Origin: Prevotella sp.
Lineage (GTDB): Bacteria; Bacteroidota; Bacteroidia; Bacteroidales; Bacteroidaceae
Length of the DNA: 34,618 nt
Assembly (NCBI GenBank): GCA_024690505.1
Contig: JAILPA010000110.1
Coordinates: forward strand, 1 to 34,618
Reading direction: 5' to 3'
How positions within the stretch are numbered: position 1 is the first letter of the stretch; the number at the start of each line of letters is the position of its first letter. Both the position numbers and the translations under genes were made by a program. Below, in pieces: positions 14,088 to 22,250 of this stretch. A model generated the notes under the pieces. It saw only the letters and a list, made by a program, of their open reading frames with translations. It was not told the DNA's origin and searched no databases.

Positions 14088-15443
14088 TCACTTGATTACG
14101 GCCTTTGTCAGTTCTTCGATGCCAGGCTTGAAAGCAAAGATGGCCAGCGCTGCCAGAGCGCCCAACATCAGCAGAGCGACAAGGAACTCTACAAGTCGTG
14201 AACCGCCCTGAGGTGCATTCTGTTGAAGCACATAGTCAGTCTCACCTTCATCTAAAGTAAAATCTATAGGATCGAGCTGTTGTTCACCAAGAGTCAACTG
14301 CGCAGACAACAGTTGCTGAGCATCGAAGTCATCAACACAGAACTCCGTCTGACCCTGTTCGTCTAGCTGATACTGGAATTGACGGTCGGTTTGTGAAAGC
14401 ACCACTGGCAAATCACGCATGGGCTGACCAGCAGCATCAAGCACCGTCAGACGCGCCATCACAGGGTCAGCAGGCTCATCAAGTTCTGTTTCAGGCTCGT
14501 CAACGTCTTGCTCAGGCTCTTCTATCACTGGCGGCGGAGGAGTCAGGAACTCGAAGTTCACGACATTCCCTTCACGAGCGATACTGATTTCACATTCCTG
14601 GTCACGCAGGGTGGCCTTTAACGGCTGGCCCTCATGGAGTACTAATCCCTCCAGTCTGGCGCTACCGCCAACAAGCCCCACGTCATAATGGCGACCATAG
14701 TAATCAATTCCGACAGCCTCATTACTGAGCGGCTCTCCATCAAGCTTGGCAGTAACATCAACAGATGTGAATTCGGTAATGTCGAACTCATGGGCGGGAT
14801 TCTCATTGTTGATGGTTGCCTTGAACTGACGGCCAGTCAAGTCATCTGTCACTTCCAGCTCTAGACCAAGTGCCTTCTCCTCAACCACATACAGGCCTTC
14901 GTCATTGGTCACTTTCGGTGCTGGTGTCTGCATCCAAGGCACCTTTAATGAGAAGGAACGATTAGCCAAGCGCTCACCGTCACTTATAAACGAAATGGTG
15001 TTGACGTGCAGCGCTTGCTTTGGCGGTCGGCGTATAACCACAGGTGGTGTCTTCCTGAAATTTCGGAATCCCCAACCCGTAATCAGCACATCCAAACCCA
15101 TCGTTGGGTCTGATGCCGGCTTATAGAAGATATACCCTTCATTGGGTACTTCTAAGATATGGTCGGCAATATCCGATGGAAACTTTGAGCGGACGTCCTC
15201 ACTAATCTCACCCAACTTCTGATCAATCATGGCACGTTCACCATCTGAAGCGACGGAGATTGGCTGCCAATTGCCAATCACATCTGAATGCCACTCAAAA
15301 AAACCGCTGCCCACCTTTCCTTTTGCGAAATAGCGCAAGGTGTCGCCAAGGCCTTTCTTCAGTTCATTGTAGGCTTGGCCATCACGATTCCAAGCGGAAA
15401 TAGACCAGAAGACCTCATTCAATGCTACTTGTTTAATCTTCAT
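14088..15443 (-). CDS. Tail-anchored multi-beta-domain protein of the SrfBC operon
   Basis: 451 aa with no signal peptide and a single C-terminal membrane segment at about 423-443 (LVEFLVALLMLGALAALAIF), so the bulk is likely cytosolic. Residues 1-135 form an unrecognised domain (ISAWNRDGQAYNELKKG ... LDVLITGWGFRNFRKTPP). Residues 140-310 read as consecutive beta-sandwich repeats, followed by a Pro/Glu/Asp linker (EEPEQDVDEPETELDEP, about 318-334) and one more beta domain (ARLTVLDAAGQPMRDLPVVL). No enzyme motif is seen. The 279-aa gene is 6 bp upstream, which suggests translational coupling. I infer a membrane-bound adaptor facing the SrfB/SrfC side. Confidence 0.75.
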   Translation of the reverse strand: MKIKQVALNEVFWSISAWNRDGQAYNELKKGLGDTLRYFAKGKVGSGFFEWHSDVIGNWQPISVASDGERAMIDQKLGEISEDVRSKFPSDIADHILEVPNEGYIFYKPASDPTMGLDVLITGWGFRNFRKTPPVVIRRPPKQALHVNTISFISDGERLANRSFSLKVPWMQTPAPKVTNDEGLYVVEEKALGLELEVTDDLTGRQFKATINNENPAHEFDITEFTSVDVTAKLDGEPLSNEAVGIDYYGRHYDVGLVGGSARLEGLVLHEGQPLKATLRDQECEISIAREGNVVNFEFLTPPPPVIEEPEQDVDEPETELDEPADPVMARLTVLDAAGQPMRDLPVVLSQTDRQFQYQLDEQGQTEFCVDDFDAQQLLSAQLTLGEQQLDPIDFTLDEGETDYVLQQNAPQGGSRLVEFLVALLMLGALAALAIFAFKPGIEELTKAVIK

Positions 15444-15449
15444 ACGCAG

Positions 15450-16289
15450 TTATTCTGTTTTTAATTGTTTGATTTCGTAAATTGCACGCTGAGTTTCCTC
15501 ACTTATATTTAAGGGGTTCGAGAGCATATTGACCAAATAGGTATTATATCGATTGGCCAAGTAGGGTATGTCTGATATGTATTTATATCGAGGATTGTCA
15601 GCAGGATCATTAGCCTTAGCCTTGTCAACGATACTCTTCACCATGTCGATGCAAAAGGTCTTGACTTCTGGGCTTGTAGACGAAGCATAGTTCTTCAGTT
15701 TCTTTTCCGCCTCATCAACGATTCCCTGAACAATCTTGATACAGAAGGGATATTTTGACAGGACACGAGCAGTGGCATAGAACTCATTCTTTTGGGCATC
15801 GCTCATAGATGGCTCTTCGCGCATTGCGAGCAAGCGTTTGTAGCAACGCTCGGCATCGGCATAGACCAACGGTTTGGAGAGGGGCTCGCGCAATGAGTAG
15901 TATTCGCTGCAAAGGGCTATTGCAGCTTCAGTCTTCTCAATCTGAGCTGCCACAAGTTCGTCAGCGCTAAAAGGCTGAAGATGCTGCATATAGGCCTTCA
16001 GGGAAATTGTATCCATGGCCGAACAGGCAACAGTCATATCAGGTGCAGACTTCAGAAGCTTGTCTTTCACAAATTCTGTACGGAAGGCCGACAGTTGCTG
16101 CAACTCAAGAGTCAACGAGTCAATCAGCAAAGAGTCACGAAGACGCTGTTCACCGGACACTCTCTTACACGAATCGAGTTCAATGCGGAGGCGTTCCAAT
16201 TCGGCTTTTGCGACCTTATCTTTATCCTTATCAGCCAGGGCCGGCAAGCAAAAGCTTAGGCAGAGAGAAAAGATGACTGCTGTTTTCAT
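15450..16289 (-). CDS. Secreted coiled-coil protein of the SrfBC operon
   Basis: 279 aa. Residues 1-19 form a classical signal peptide (MKTAVIFSLCLSFCLPALA). A charged coiled-coil region at about 22-75 follows (KAELERLRIELDSCKRV), then a helical domain. No lipobox is evident at the cleavage site, so a soluble periplasmic protein is likely. I do not recognise the family. The gene is 32 bp after the 270-aa gene and 6 bp before the 451-aa gene. A structural or adaptor role in the periplasm is the most that can be inferred. Confidence 0.75.
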   Translation of the reverse strand: MKTAVIFSLCLSFCLPALADKDKDKVAKAELERLRIELDSCKRVSGEQRLRDSLLIDSLTLELQQLSAFRTEFVKDKLLKSAPDMTVACSAMDTISLKAYMQHLQPFSADELVAAQIEKTEAAIALCSEYYSLREPLSKPLVYADAERCYKRLLAMREEPSMSDAQKNEFYATARVLSKYPFCIKIVQGIVDEAEKKLKNYASSTSPEVKTFCIDMVKSIVDKAKANDPADNPRYKYISDIPYLANRYNTYLVNMLSNPLNISEETQRAIYEIKQLKTE

Positions 16290-16321
16290 CGTATTTCTTT
16301 ATTTTGTAATCTTCCGTTTGT

Positions 16322-17134
16322 TTAGTAATTAAGGACGTAAGAGCGCAATGTGCCCTGCGACCCAAACATCTCGATGAAATTACGGTTCAAGTCGGCCAGA
16401 CGGTCACGAAGAGTGTCGTTCTTCTCATGGGCATTGTAGGCTGCAATGATCTTACCAGCCAGATCATCCTTGAAATTGCTCTTTACGCGTGCCAAGTTTG
16501 ACGGCACCTGATTCAGTCCGTCTGTGATTTCTGTAATATGGCTGATATTTTGATAATATATGTTGCCTTTCAAGTCGTTGTAACGTTTCATCAGCCTACG
16601 CTCATAGGCATTATAATCATTCCACATGTCTGTATCAAAATCAAACTTGGCAGTGATGTTTTTCTTGCTTTCGGCTACCAGTCCCAGAATGTCGGTATAT
16701 AGCTTGTGTGTGCCTTTCATTGTCTTAACGCGTTCGTTAGTCTCGTAACCGCTAATCTGAGAAAGGAAATAGGACAATCCTTCTGCACTGGCGTCTACAG
16801 ACGATTTGACACAATTGGCCTTTGAAAACTCACCCATCATGCCATCATAAAGACGGTCAATAGAATTTTCTGCTATATAGTCCTGCAGGGTTTCATATTT
16901 CGACCCCAAATCAGACTTGTGGTGGTTTATCTTCCCAAGCGACTCGTCGAACAATGTGCGGCTCCAGATGGTAGTAGCCTCCCACTGAACTTTCAGTTCT
17001 TCGGCTAAATCCTTGTAGAGTTCAACATCTTCGCCACCACCGCTACTACGGCTTCCGCCTTGGGTAAGCAGAAGCAAGCCATAGATAGCGCCACCAGCCA
17101 CAAGTGCTATTAAAAACAGTTTCAATGCCTTCAT
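16322..17134 (-). CDS. Membrane-anchored helical protein of the SrfBC operon
   Basis: 270 aa. An N-terminal anchor at residues 5-24 (KLFLIALVAGGAIYGLLLLT) is followed by a Gly/Ser linker (GGSRSSGGGED) and about 230 residues of predicted helix (for example LYKDLAEELKVQWEATTIW and HEKNDTLRDRLADLNRNF). The helical part should lie in the periplasm. The gene begins 24 bp after the 670-aa TM gene. No family is recognised and no catalytic motif is visible. Confidence 0.75.
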   Translation of the reverse strand: MKALKLFLIALVAGGAIYGLLLLTQGGSRSSGGGEDVELYKDLAEELKVQWEATTIWSRTLFDESLGKINHHKSDLGSKYETLQDYIAENSIDRLYDGMMGEFSKANCVKSSVDASAEGLSYFLSQISGYETNERVKTMKGTHKLYTDILGLVAESKKNITAKFDFDTDMWNDYNAYERRLMKRYNDLKGNIYYQNISHITEITDGLNQVPSNLARVKSNFKDDLAGKIIAAYNAHEKNDTLRDRLADLNRNFIEMFGSQGTLRSYVLNY

Positions 17135-17158
17135 ATCGTACTATTATTATTCGTATCC

Positions 17159-19171
17159 TTAAAGTTCAACCATTCTTGAATGATGTGAACCTCTACCACT
17201 ATTACGTCCGTTCCCGCCATGACTCTGACCACCACTTTGACGATTCGAGGAGGTTACACCTGGCCATCCGTCTATTATCTTATTATACATGGGGCTCGTC
17301 CTGTCATCAACGGGATTGATTATCGTATGTATATCGTCAATATCCTTGAACGATGTGTACTCAGCGAAGTGACTTTCAAACTCATTGTTGGCTTTATTAG
17401 CACTCTCCATCTGATAGGGATGGCATTTACCGTCTTGGTCTACCCATCCATACGTTCCTGCTTTCATCTGCCACAAATGAACAATATAGAACAAATCGTT
17501 ACCGCGGGTGCGGGGCAAGTCAATAGCCCCCTCAAGATCACCGCGTCTGATATACTCAACGGCATCTTTATACCCCTTGACACGATTCACAAACTGGGGA
17601 TCTATCTTGTTGCATTCGTCTTCCACAGCAGGATTATTCACCCAATCAGCCATCTCCTCAACTATGTCAAACGTCAGATTTGGATCTTTCAGGTCGCGCT
17701 GATAGTCTTCCATCTGCTCTTTTGAGAAGCCTGGGAATGACGTCATCAAGTCATTCTCCTCAATGGGTTCTTCACTCTCCACGTCTTGGCCTTCCGAAGT
17801 AACTTCTTCTGAGCTGTTCTCCGTTTCTGTTTGGGCTTTGTCTTCTTTGTCAGATGCCTTTTTCTCGTTACTGCCCGACAGAAGGAGAACAACAACCAGT
17901 ACGATTGCTCCTAACGCAAGAATGCCTGCCAGCCAAGGCCAATATTTCTTGAACGGCGAGGGGGGCGGCGGAACAGAATAGGTGGATTGTCCCGGTGAAA
18001 TCTTAGTTACAGGCTTAACAAGCTGCGATGAAGTGCTCCCTACCCTATTCTCTTGAGCCTTTCCCAGTTTTACGCGGATATCGTTGCCATCCACAGTACT
18101 ACTTACGACAATATAGCCGCAACGTCGAGCGTCGAACTGTATCTCCTTCGTATAGAGGTACATGATGTCATTGCCTGAAAGTGTAAGTGTTCCTTGTTCA
18201 GACAAAGCCATTGGCTTCTTTTTCGGTCCTGCCAACACTGTCAGCGAATGGAGCACAGCGGATGTGTCGTCAGCGTTGACGCCTTCTAACATCACTTTGA
18301 CTTCCATTCGTTTTTCGCGAGGCTTAATGTTACAAACCACCTGTTCAGCAAAGCTGTCAAGCCGAATCTCGATGCCATGCTGCTCATCAACAATATCATG
18401 TTGCAACAAGTCGTCAACCTTGAAAACAGCTGGCGCACTATCCCAACAGCGCTGATTGACGCGCAGTTCAACTCGCGTCTCTTCTTTGTAGTAATCGCTG
18501 ACAGACCAGGACTGTGGCTTTCCATTTACAACGAGTTGCAGATTAGGCCGACGTGGGATTGTCAAGCCTGTCAACACATGGCTATATCCCGTGGAACTTC
18601 CATGGGCAGCCACCACAATGCTGCGATAAGGCTCGAACTCCGGATACTGTACGTCCTTAAACAGTTCAGCAATGACTGGCTCGTCAAGGAGCAGCATGGC
18701 ATCGTCCGTACCACGCATGGGTCGATGTTTTGACGGTGCCTTCTCCAAGGTATACGAATCCACTATTTCCTTAAAGCCTTCAGGATTCGCGAGCTTGTCC
18801 GTAAAGTTGTAGGTCTCGCTTACCGACGACTTCTGCGTCAGACAGTTTTCAATGAAATACTGACGCACACGGAGCAACACCGCCAATGGGCTTTGACCAC
18901 CGGCGATTCTGTAGCCAGCAGGTATACCTATTGCCATCTTCAACACCCCTGCCCGTACCGACATGTAGCTGCTGACATGATTCTGGATAAGGGTGTATTG
19001 TGTATGCGACGTGCCAGTTTCAAGCACGAAGAAATAAGAGTTATCCTCCATGCCAGGCGGCACAAGGTTTTCCAACTTCTGCGCAGGATTATTGATCCAG
19101 TACAGCGGTTGGAACCCGCTATTGCTATGCTGATTGCCGAAGATGGCCAAAGAGATTATCGGATTGTCCAT
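17159..19171 (-). CDS. Large single-TM protein of the SrfBC operon (bitopic)
   Basis: 670 aa. The N-terminal 400 residues contain an unrecognised domain (ISLAIFGNQHSNSGFQPLYW at 6-25, then MAIGIPAGYRIAGGQSPLAV) and beta-rich segments. A proline-rich hinge (SVPPPPSPFKKY, about 399-410) precedes the TM at about 411-432 (WPWLAGILALGAIVLVVVLL). After the TM come an acidic Ser/Glu linker (about 440-475) and a helical domain, with a Gly/His/Ser-rich tail. The KKY before the TM predicts N-in, C-out. The N-terminal start faintly recalls GTPase-associated (GAP1-N-like) domains, which would fit the adjacent GTPase gene 48 bp upstream, but this is a guess that needs a profile search. Confidence 0.75.
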   Translation of the reverse strand: MDNPIISLAIFGNQHSNSGFQPLYWINNPAQKLENLVPPGMEDNSYFFVLETGTSHTQYTLIQNHVSSYMSVRAGVLKMAIGIPAGYRIAGGQSPLAVLLRVRQYFIENCLTQKSSVSETYNFTDKLANPEGFKEIVDSYTLEKAPSKHRPMRGTDDAMLLLDEPVIAELFKDVQYPEFEPYRSIVVAAHGSSTGYSHVLTGLTIPRRPNLQLVVNGKPQSWSVSDYYKEETRVELRVNQRCWDSAPAVFKVDDLLQHDIVDEQHGIEIRLDSFAEQVVCNIKPREKRMEVKVMLEGVNADDTSAVLHSLTVLAGPKKKPMALSEQGTLTLSGNDIMYLYTKEIQFDARRCGYIVVSSTVDGNDIRVKLGKAQENRVGSTSSQLVKPVTKISPGQSTYSVPPPPSPFKKYWPWLAGILALGAIVLVVVLLLSGSNEKKASDKEDKAQTETENSSEEVTSEGQDVESEEPIEENDLMTSFPGFSKEQMEDYQRDLKDPNLTFDIVEEMADWVNNPAVEDECNKIDPQFVNRVKGYKDAVEYIRRGDLEGAIDLPRTRGNDLFYIVHLWQMKAGTYGWVDQDGKCHPYQMESANKANNEFESHFAEYTSFKDIDDIHTIINPVDDRTSPMYNKIIDGWPGVTSSNRQSGGQSHGGNGRNSGRGSHHSRMVEL

Positions 19172-19219
19172 GATTACTACGTAATAATTACGATGAAATG
19201 TAACAGGAATAGAGTCTGT

Positions 19220-21112
19220 TTAGTTGAATGTGTCGCGCAATCTGCCAAAGAATCCCGCGTCTCTCCTTGCCTCGGTATTACCCTTCAAGACATTTACCAG
19301 CTTTGTAGCATCTGTCTCATCGTACTGATACACGCCACCGACATAGAAACGTCCAAGGCTGAATGTGTAGAGCATAGGAGTGCCGTTGGTAGCCGAGTTG
19401 ATGCCATATTCCTGACAGAGATGGGTCAAGGGCTGAACGATGTTACTATGCTGCTCCATGAAGCGCCTCAATGCTTCCTTGTCACGCTCCTCACCATCTC
19501 CAAGGACATCAGCTTTTGAGACGATGATATGTATGGAGTCCACATTCTTCATAATGTTCTTATTCTCAGGCTGAGACAAGAGGTCAACCATGCGCTTCAA
19601 GATAATCTTCTGGTTCACGTTCTTACGAACCAAATAGGTGCGCACATTGCCTTCATCATCAACTTCGTCTACCAAGTGATTGAACGCTACGCTCTTGGCA
19701 GTAGGATCAACAATGAGGAAGAACACCTTGCGGTTGTTGTTGCAGAGCAAGTCAGTAGCACCAGCACCAATATCTTCGAATGAGACCTCACCATTCTCGT
19801 TGTCAGCAATCTTAAAGGCAAAATCCTCACCGGCCATTTCCACCAAATTCAGTTCGTGGGTGTTCTTGCCGTCGAATATCTCGGCCTCAATGGTAGCGAC
19901 AAAGTCTTTTGGTGTCTGGCCAATGGTAAATCCTGCCTCGAGATACTGCTGCAAAGCACATGAATAAGGGCCACCGGCACGCACAGTATTTATATTAATG
20001 GCCGATGAGCCGATGAGTCCCATCAATATGCACGTCTTGCCCGTTGAAGGGATGCCAAAAAGGAACACATCAGTATGTCCGTCGGCACATTCCTTACGAC
20101 ACTTTCTTATTTCCTCATTGATATCAGGCAAGGAGTCCTTGACATCATCTAAATGGCGAAGAATGCTCAGCGATTCTTCTGTTGCTACGCCGTCATTGAT
20201 GAGTTCGTCATCGTTGAAGATGCCGCTGTCCAAATAATAAAACAGGTCATCGACAGGATAATTCGACTGCAATGTCCTCATGCGTTCAATCTCCTGATCT
20301 TTCAGCTCATCCAGTTTGATTCGGGCCATGCCAAGGAATGGGCTCGTGGGATTATTCTTGATGTAATCCGTCATGTCCTCAATCGTAGCATTGCCGGAAA
20401 TCTCCGCCCACTTTTTAAGCGACTCGGTCAGCGCTTGAGCCTCTGCCACATGTATACCATTAGGGAATTTTGAGAGATAGAGAGACGCCATGTCTTGGCT
20501 GGAAGAACGTACCACCTGCTGCCATAACAGATTATCTATCTCAGCCCTATGCACCGTATCAGGGTACTTATCAAGGAAATCAAGTAATGTATTTACATCT
20601 TGCTGGTCGACAGAAGCCCACTCAGCCTCTTCTTGTCCCTTGGTTATCTCACGAAGGAGTGCCTCCACTTCTGCCTTGCGGGAAGTATAAGGATACTTGC
20701 CGAGAAAGCCCTTTAGTGAAGACTCGCTTGTTTTGTCAAGATTCTGCCAATCATTGTCCTCTCTCGCCTTTAATAATCTGCGGAGATTACCTTTGGCTTC
20801 CTCAACATGATTGCCAATAGGCATCTTCAACTCCCAATGGCTTACATAGCCATTCAGAAGCATTTCCAATTCATCGCCAGGATGACCCAGATGTTCCATG
20901 ATGGCAGCCCATTCTTTCTGTTCTTCAGGATCAACTGTCGGCTCATGGATGATAGATAACAGGTGGGCCTTCCTTTCTGACGAAATCAATGTCAGACGGT
21001 TAAGGTCGTTTTCGTCTATCCTTCCACGACGAACATACTCTTCCAGTCTGGGAATGGGCATTCTGTTCACTGCAGGATTCAGTTTTCTTATTTCTTCATC
21101 AGTTAGTGGCAT
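19220..21112 (-). CDS. P-loop GTPase with N-terminal helical repeats
   Basis: 630 aa from the ATG at 21112 (MPLTDEEIRKL); a 13-codon longer frame starts at a TTG. Residues up to about 280 hold 35-45-residue repeats of the form W-x2-v...l-x-x-f-l-x-k-Y-P...E (for example LKGFLGKYPYTSRKAEVEAL, LLDFLDKYPDTVHRAEI, LYLSKFPNGIHVAEAQAL), likely TPR-like hairpins. The GTPase domain has a P-loop GIPSTGKT (about 353-360), a G3-like segment NLVEMAGED (about 422-430) and G4 SKAD (about 532-535). It lacks a membrane segment. It is distinct from the SrfC-like GTPase of the same operon. TRAFAC-type GTPases of bacterial conflict systems are the closest class I can suggest. Confidence 0.82.
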   Translation of the reverse strand: MPLTDEEIRKLNPAVNRMPIPRLEEYVRRGRIDENDLNRLTLISSERKAHLLSIIHEPTVDPEEQKEWAAIMEHLGHPGDELEMLLNGYVSHWELKMPIGNHVEEAKGNLRRLLKAREDNDWQNLDKTSESSLKGFLGKYPYTSRKAEVEALLREITKGQEEAEWASVDQQDVNTLLDFLDKYPDTVHRAEIDNLLWQQVVRSSSQDMASLYLSKFPNGIHVAEAQALTESLKKWAEISGNATIEDMTDYIKNNPTSPFLGMARIKLDELKDQEIERMRTLQSNYPVDDLFYYLDSGIFNDDELINDGVATEESLSILRHLDDVKDSLPDINEEIRKCRKECADGHTDVFLFGIPSTGKTCILMGLIGSSAININTVRAGGPYSCALQQYLEAGFTIGQTPKDFVATIEAEIFDGKNTHELNLVEMAGEDFAFKIADNENGEVSFEDIGAGATDLLCNNNRKVFFLIVDPTAKSVAFNHLVDEVDDEGNVRTYLVRKNVNQKIILKRMVDLLSQPENKNIMKNVDSIHIIVSKADVLGDGEERDKEALRRFMEQHSNIVQPLTHLCQEYGINSATNGTPMLYTFSLGRFYVGGVYQYDETDATKLVNVLKGNTEARRDAGFFGRLRDTFN

Positions 21113-21156
21113 AATATTATGTACTTTTATAAATAATGTCTGTTTTGGCAAAGGGC

Positions 21157-21222
21157 AACTTTGAGATGCTCGAAACGTAACTTTGAGGTGCTCGAAGCGT
21201 AACTTTGAGGAGCACGAAGGAT
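21157..21222. repeat. 22-bp tandem array B (three units), intercistronic
   Basis: Three units at 21157-21178, 21179-21200 and 21201-21222, all beginning AACTTTGAG; a fourth start (AACTACGAA) follows at 21223. Each unit holds an imperfect mini-palindrome, for example CTTTGAGGTGCTCGAAG, then a 5-nt link. It lies in the 128-bp gap between the 4-TM gene stop (21241) and the GTPase start (21112), so it would be part of the operon mRNA and could form serial small hairpins upstream of the GTPase start. Confidence 0.85.
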
Positions 21223-21240
21223 AACTACGAATTTACGCCT

Positions 21241-22233
21241 CTATTTCAGCATAATTCCACCAGCAGCTTGGTTCGCTTCCTTACTGCTTTTCGCAGGACG
21301 TATTTTGTCTGAACGGTAGGCAACGAAATAGTTGAAGAGAATGAGCAAGTGAATGAGCACGCAGGCAATGATGCCAATAGGAGCATAGGGCTTGATGGCA
21401 TTCAGCTTTTCAGAAAAGCTGGTCTCAGTGCTATATTCTTTAGGGCTATAGGCTTTCGATATCTCATACTCGAAAGTGGTGGAGTTGTAGTTAATCTCTG
21501 GGAAAGGCAGTTTCTTCGACAGAGCGTTGAGGGTGACATCAATCTCTTCACTGATATCTTCTAAAGAACGAACGGCCTGTGGAATCTCCAGAACACTCCA
21601 GCCATCTATCTGTTCGCTGCATTCCTTCAGAGCGTTTTCCCACGATTTGTCGTAGCTCTTCTTGTCAAGTGTGATATCATTGATCTTATTCCTCCATCCG
21701 CCAGCACCTTCGCTGAAGAAGTCACGGCTAGTGGCATCAAACGAGCTTAAGTCCTGTTCGTCCATGAAGTTCTGAAGTTCACTGCTGAGGACATTGCCAT
21801 CTGCATTCTCCATACCGTCAAGGGTAACGCTGAGAGCATTGTTGGCGTCGCTCTTAAACTGCTTGATGGTCTGTTGTAGTGCTTCGACATCATCACCGGC
21901 AGCTTTGCGCAGGTCGCCATTGGCAGCATAGATGTTGAAGAACTTGGCTGCTGTGCCGCTTGAGAGAACGGCTAAAGCCAGATAGACAACAAGGGTAATA
22001 ATCTCGACCACTCGCCACTTCTTCAATTCGTTGATAGCCGACTTTGCTTTGATGAGGAACCAGAGCAGTACGGCAAAGCCTATTGTCCAAGCCAAGGCCT
22101 TCAGTGCACTGATGCCCATGTTGTCGCCCGAATAGAAATAGCCGAGGAAAAGAGCTGCAGCCAATAGGACTATACCAATAACCGATATGATATTGGCCAG
22201 CGATATATGATTATTATCTTTAGCTTTTGACAT
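21241..22233 (-). CDS. Four-TM protein with large periplasmic loop
   Basis: 330 aa. Membrane segments at about 11-33 (ISLANIISVIGIVLLAAALF), 43-63, 75-97 (VVEIITLVVYLALAVLSSGT) and 286-308 (IGIIACVLIHLLILFNYFVA). Lys-rich joints after TM2 and a KIRPAK tail put both ends in the cytosol, so the 190-residue loop between TM3 and TM4 faces the periplasm. The loop is helical and acidic. The layout recalls sensor or channel-like proteins, but no known domain is seen. It starts 17 bp after the S8 protease gene. A partner or substrate of the tethered protease is an attractive inference. Confidence 0.78.
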   Translation of the reverse strand: MSKAKDNNHISLANIISVIGIVLLAAALFLGYFYSGDNMGISALKALAWTIGFAVLLWFLIKAKSAINELKKWRVVEIITLVVYLALAVLSSGTAAKFFNIYAANGDLRKAAGDDVEALQQTIKQFKSDANNALSVTLDGMENADGNVLSSELQNFMDEQDLSSFDATSRDFFSEGAGGWRNKINDITLDKKSYDKSWENALKECSEQIDGWSVLEIPQAVRSLEDISEEIDVTLNALSKKLPFPEINYNSTTFEYEISKAYSPKEYSTETSFSEKLNAIKPYAPIGIIACVLIHLLILFNYFVAYRSDKIRPAKSSKEANQAAGGIMLK

Positions 22234-22250
22234 GTTAGTAAGAATTAAGT

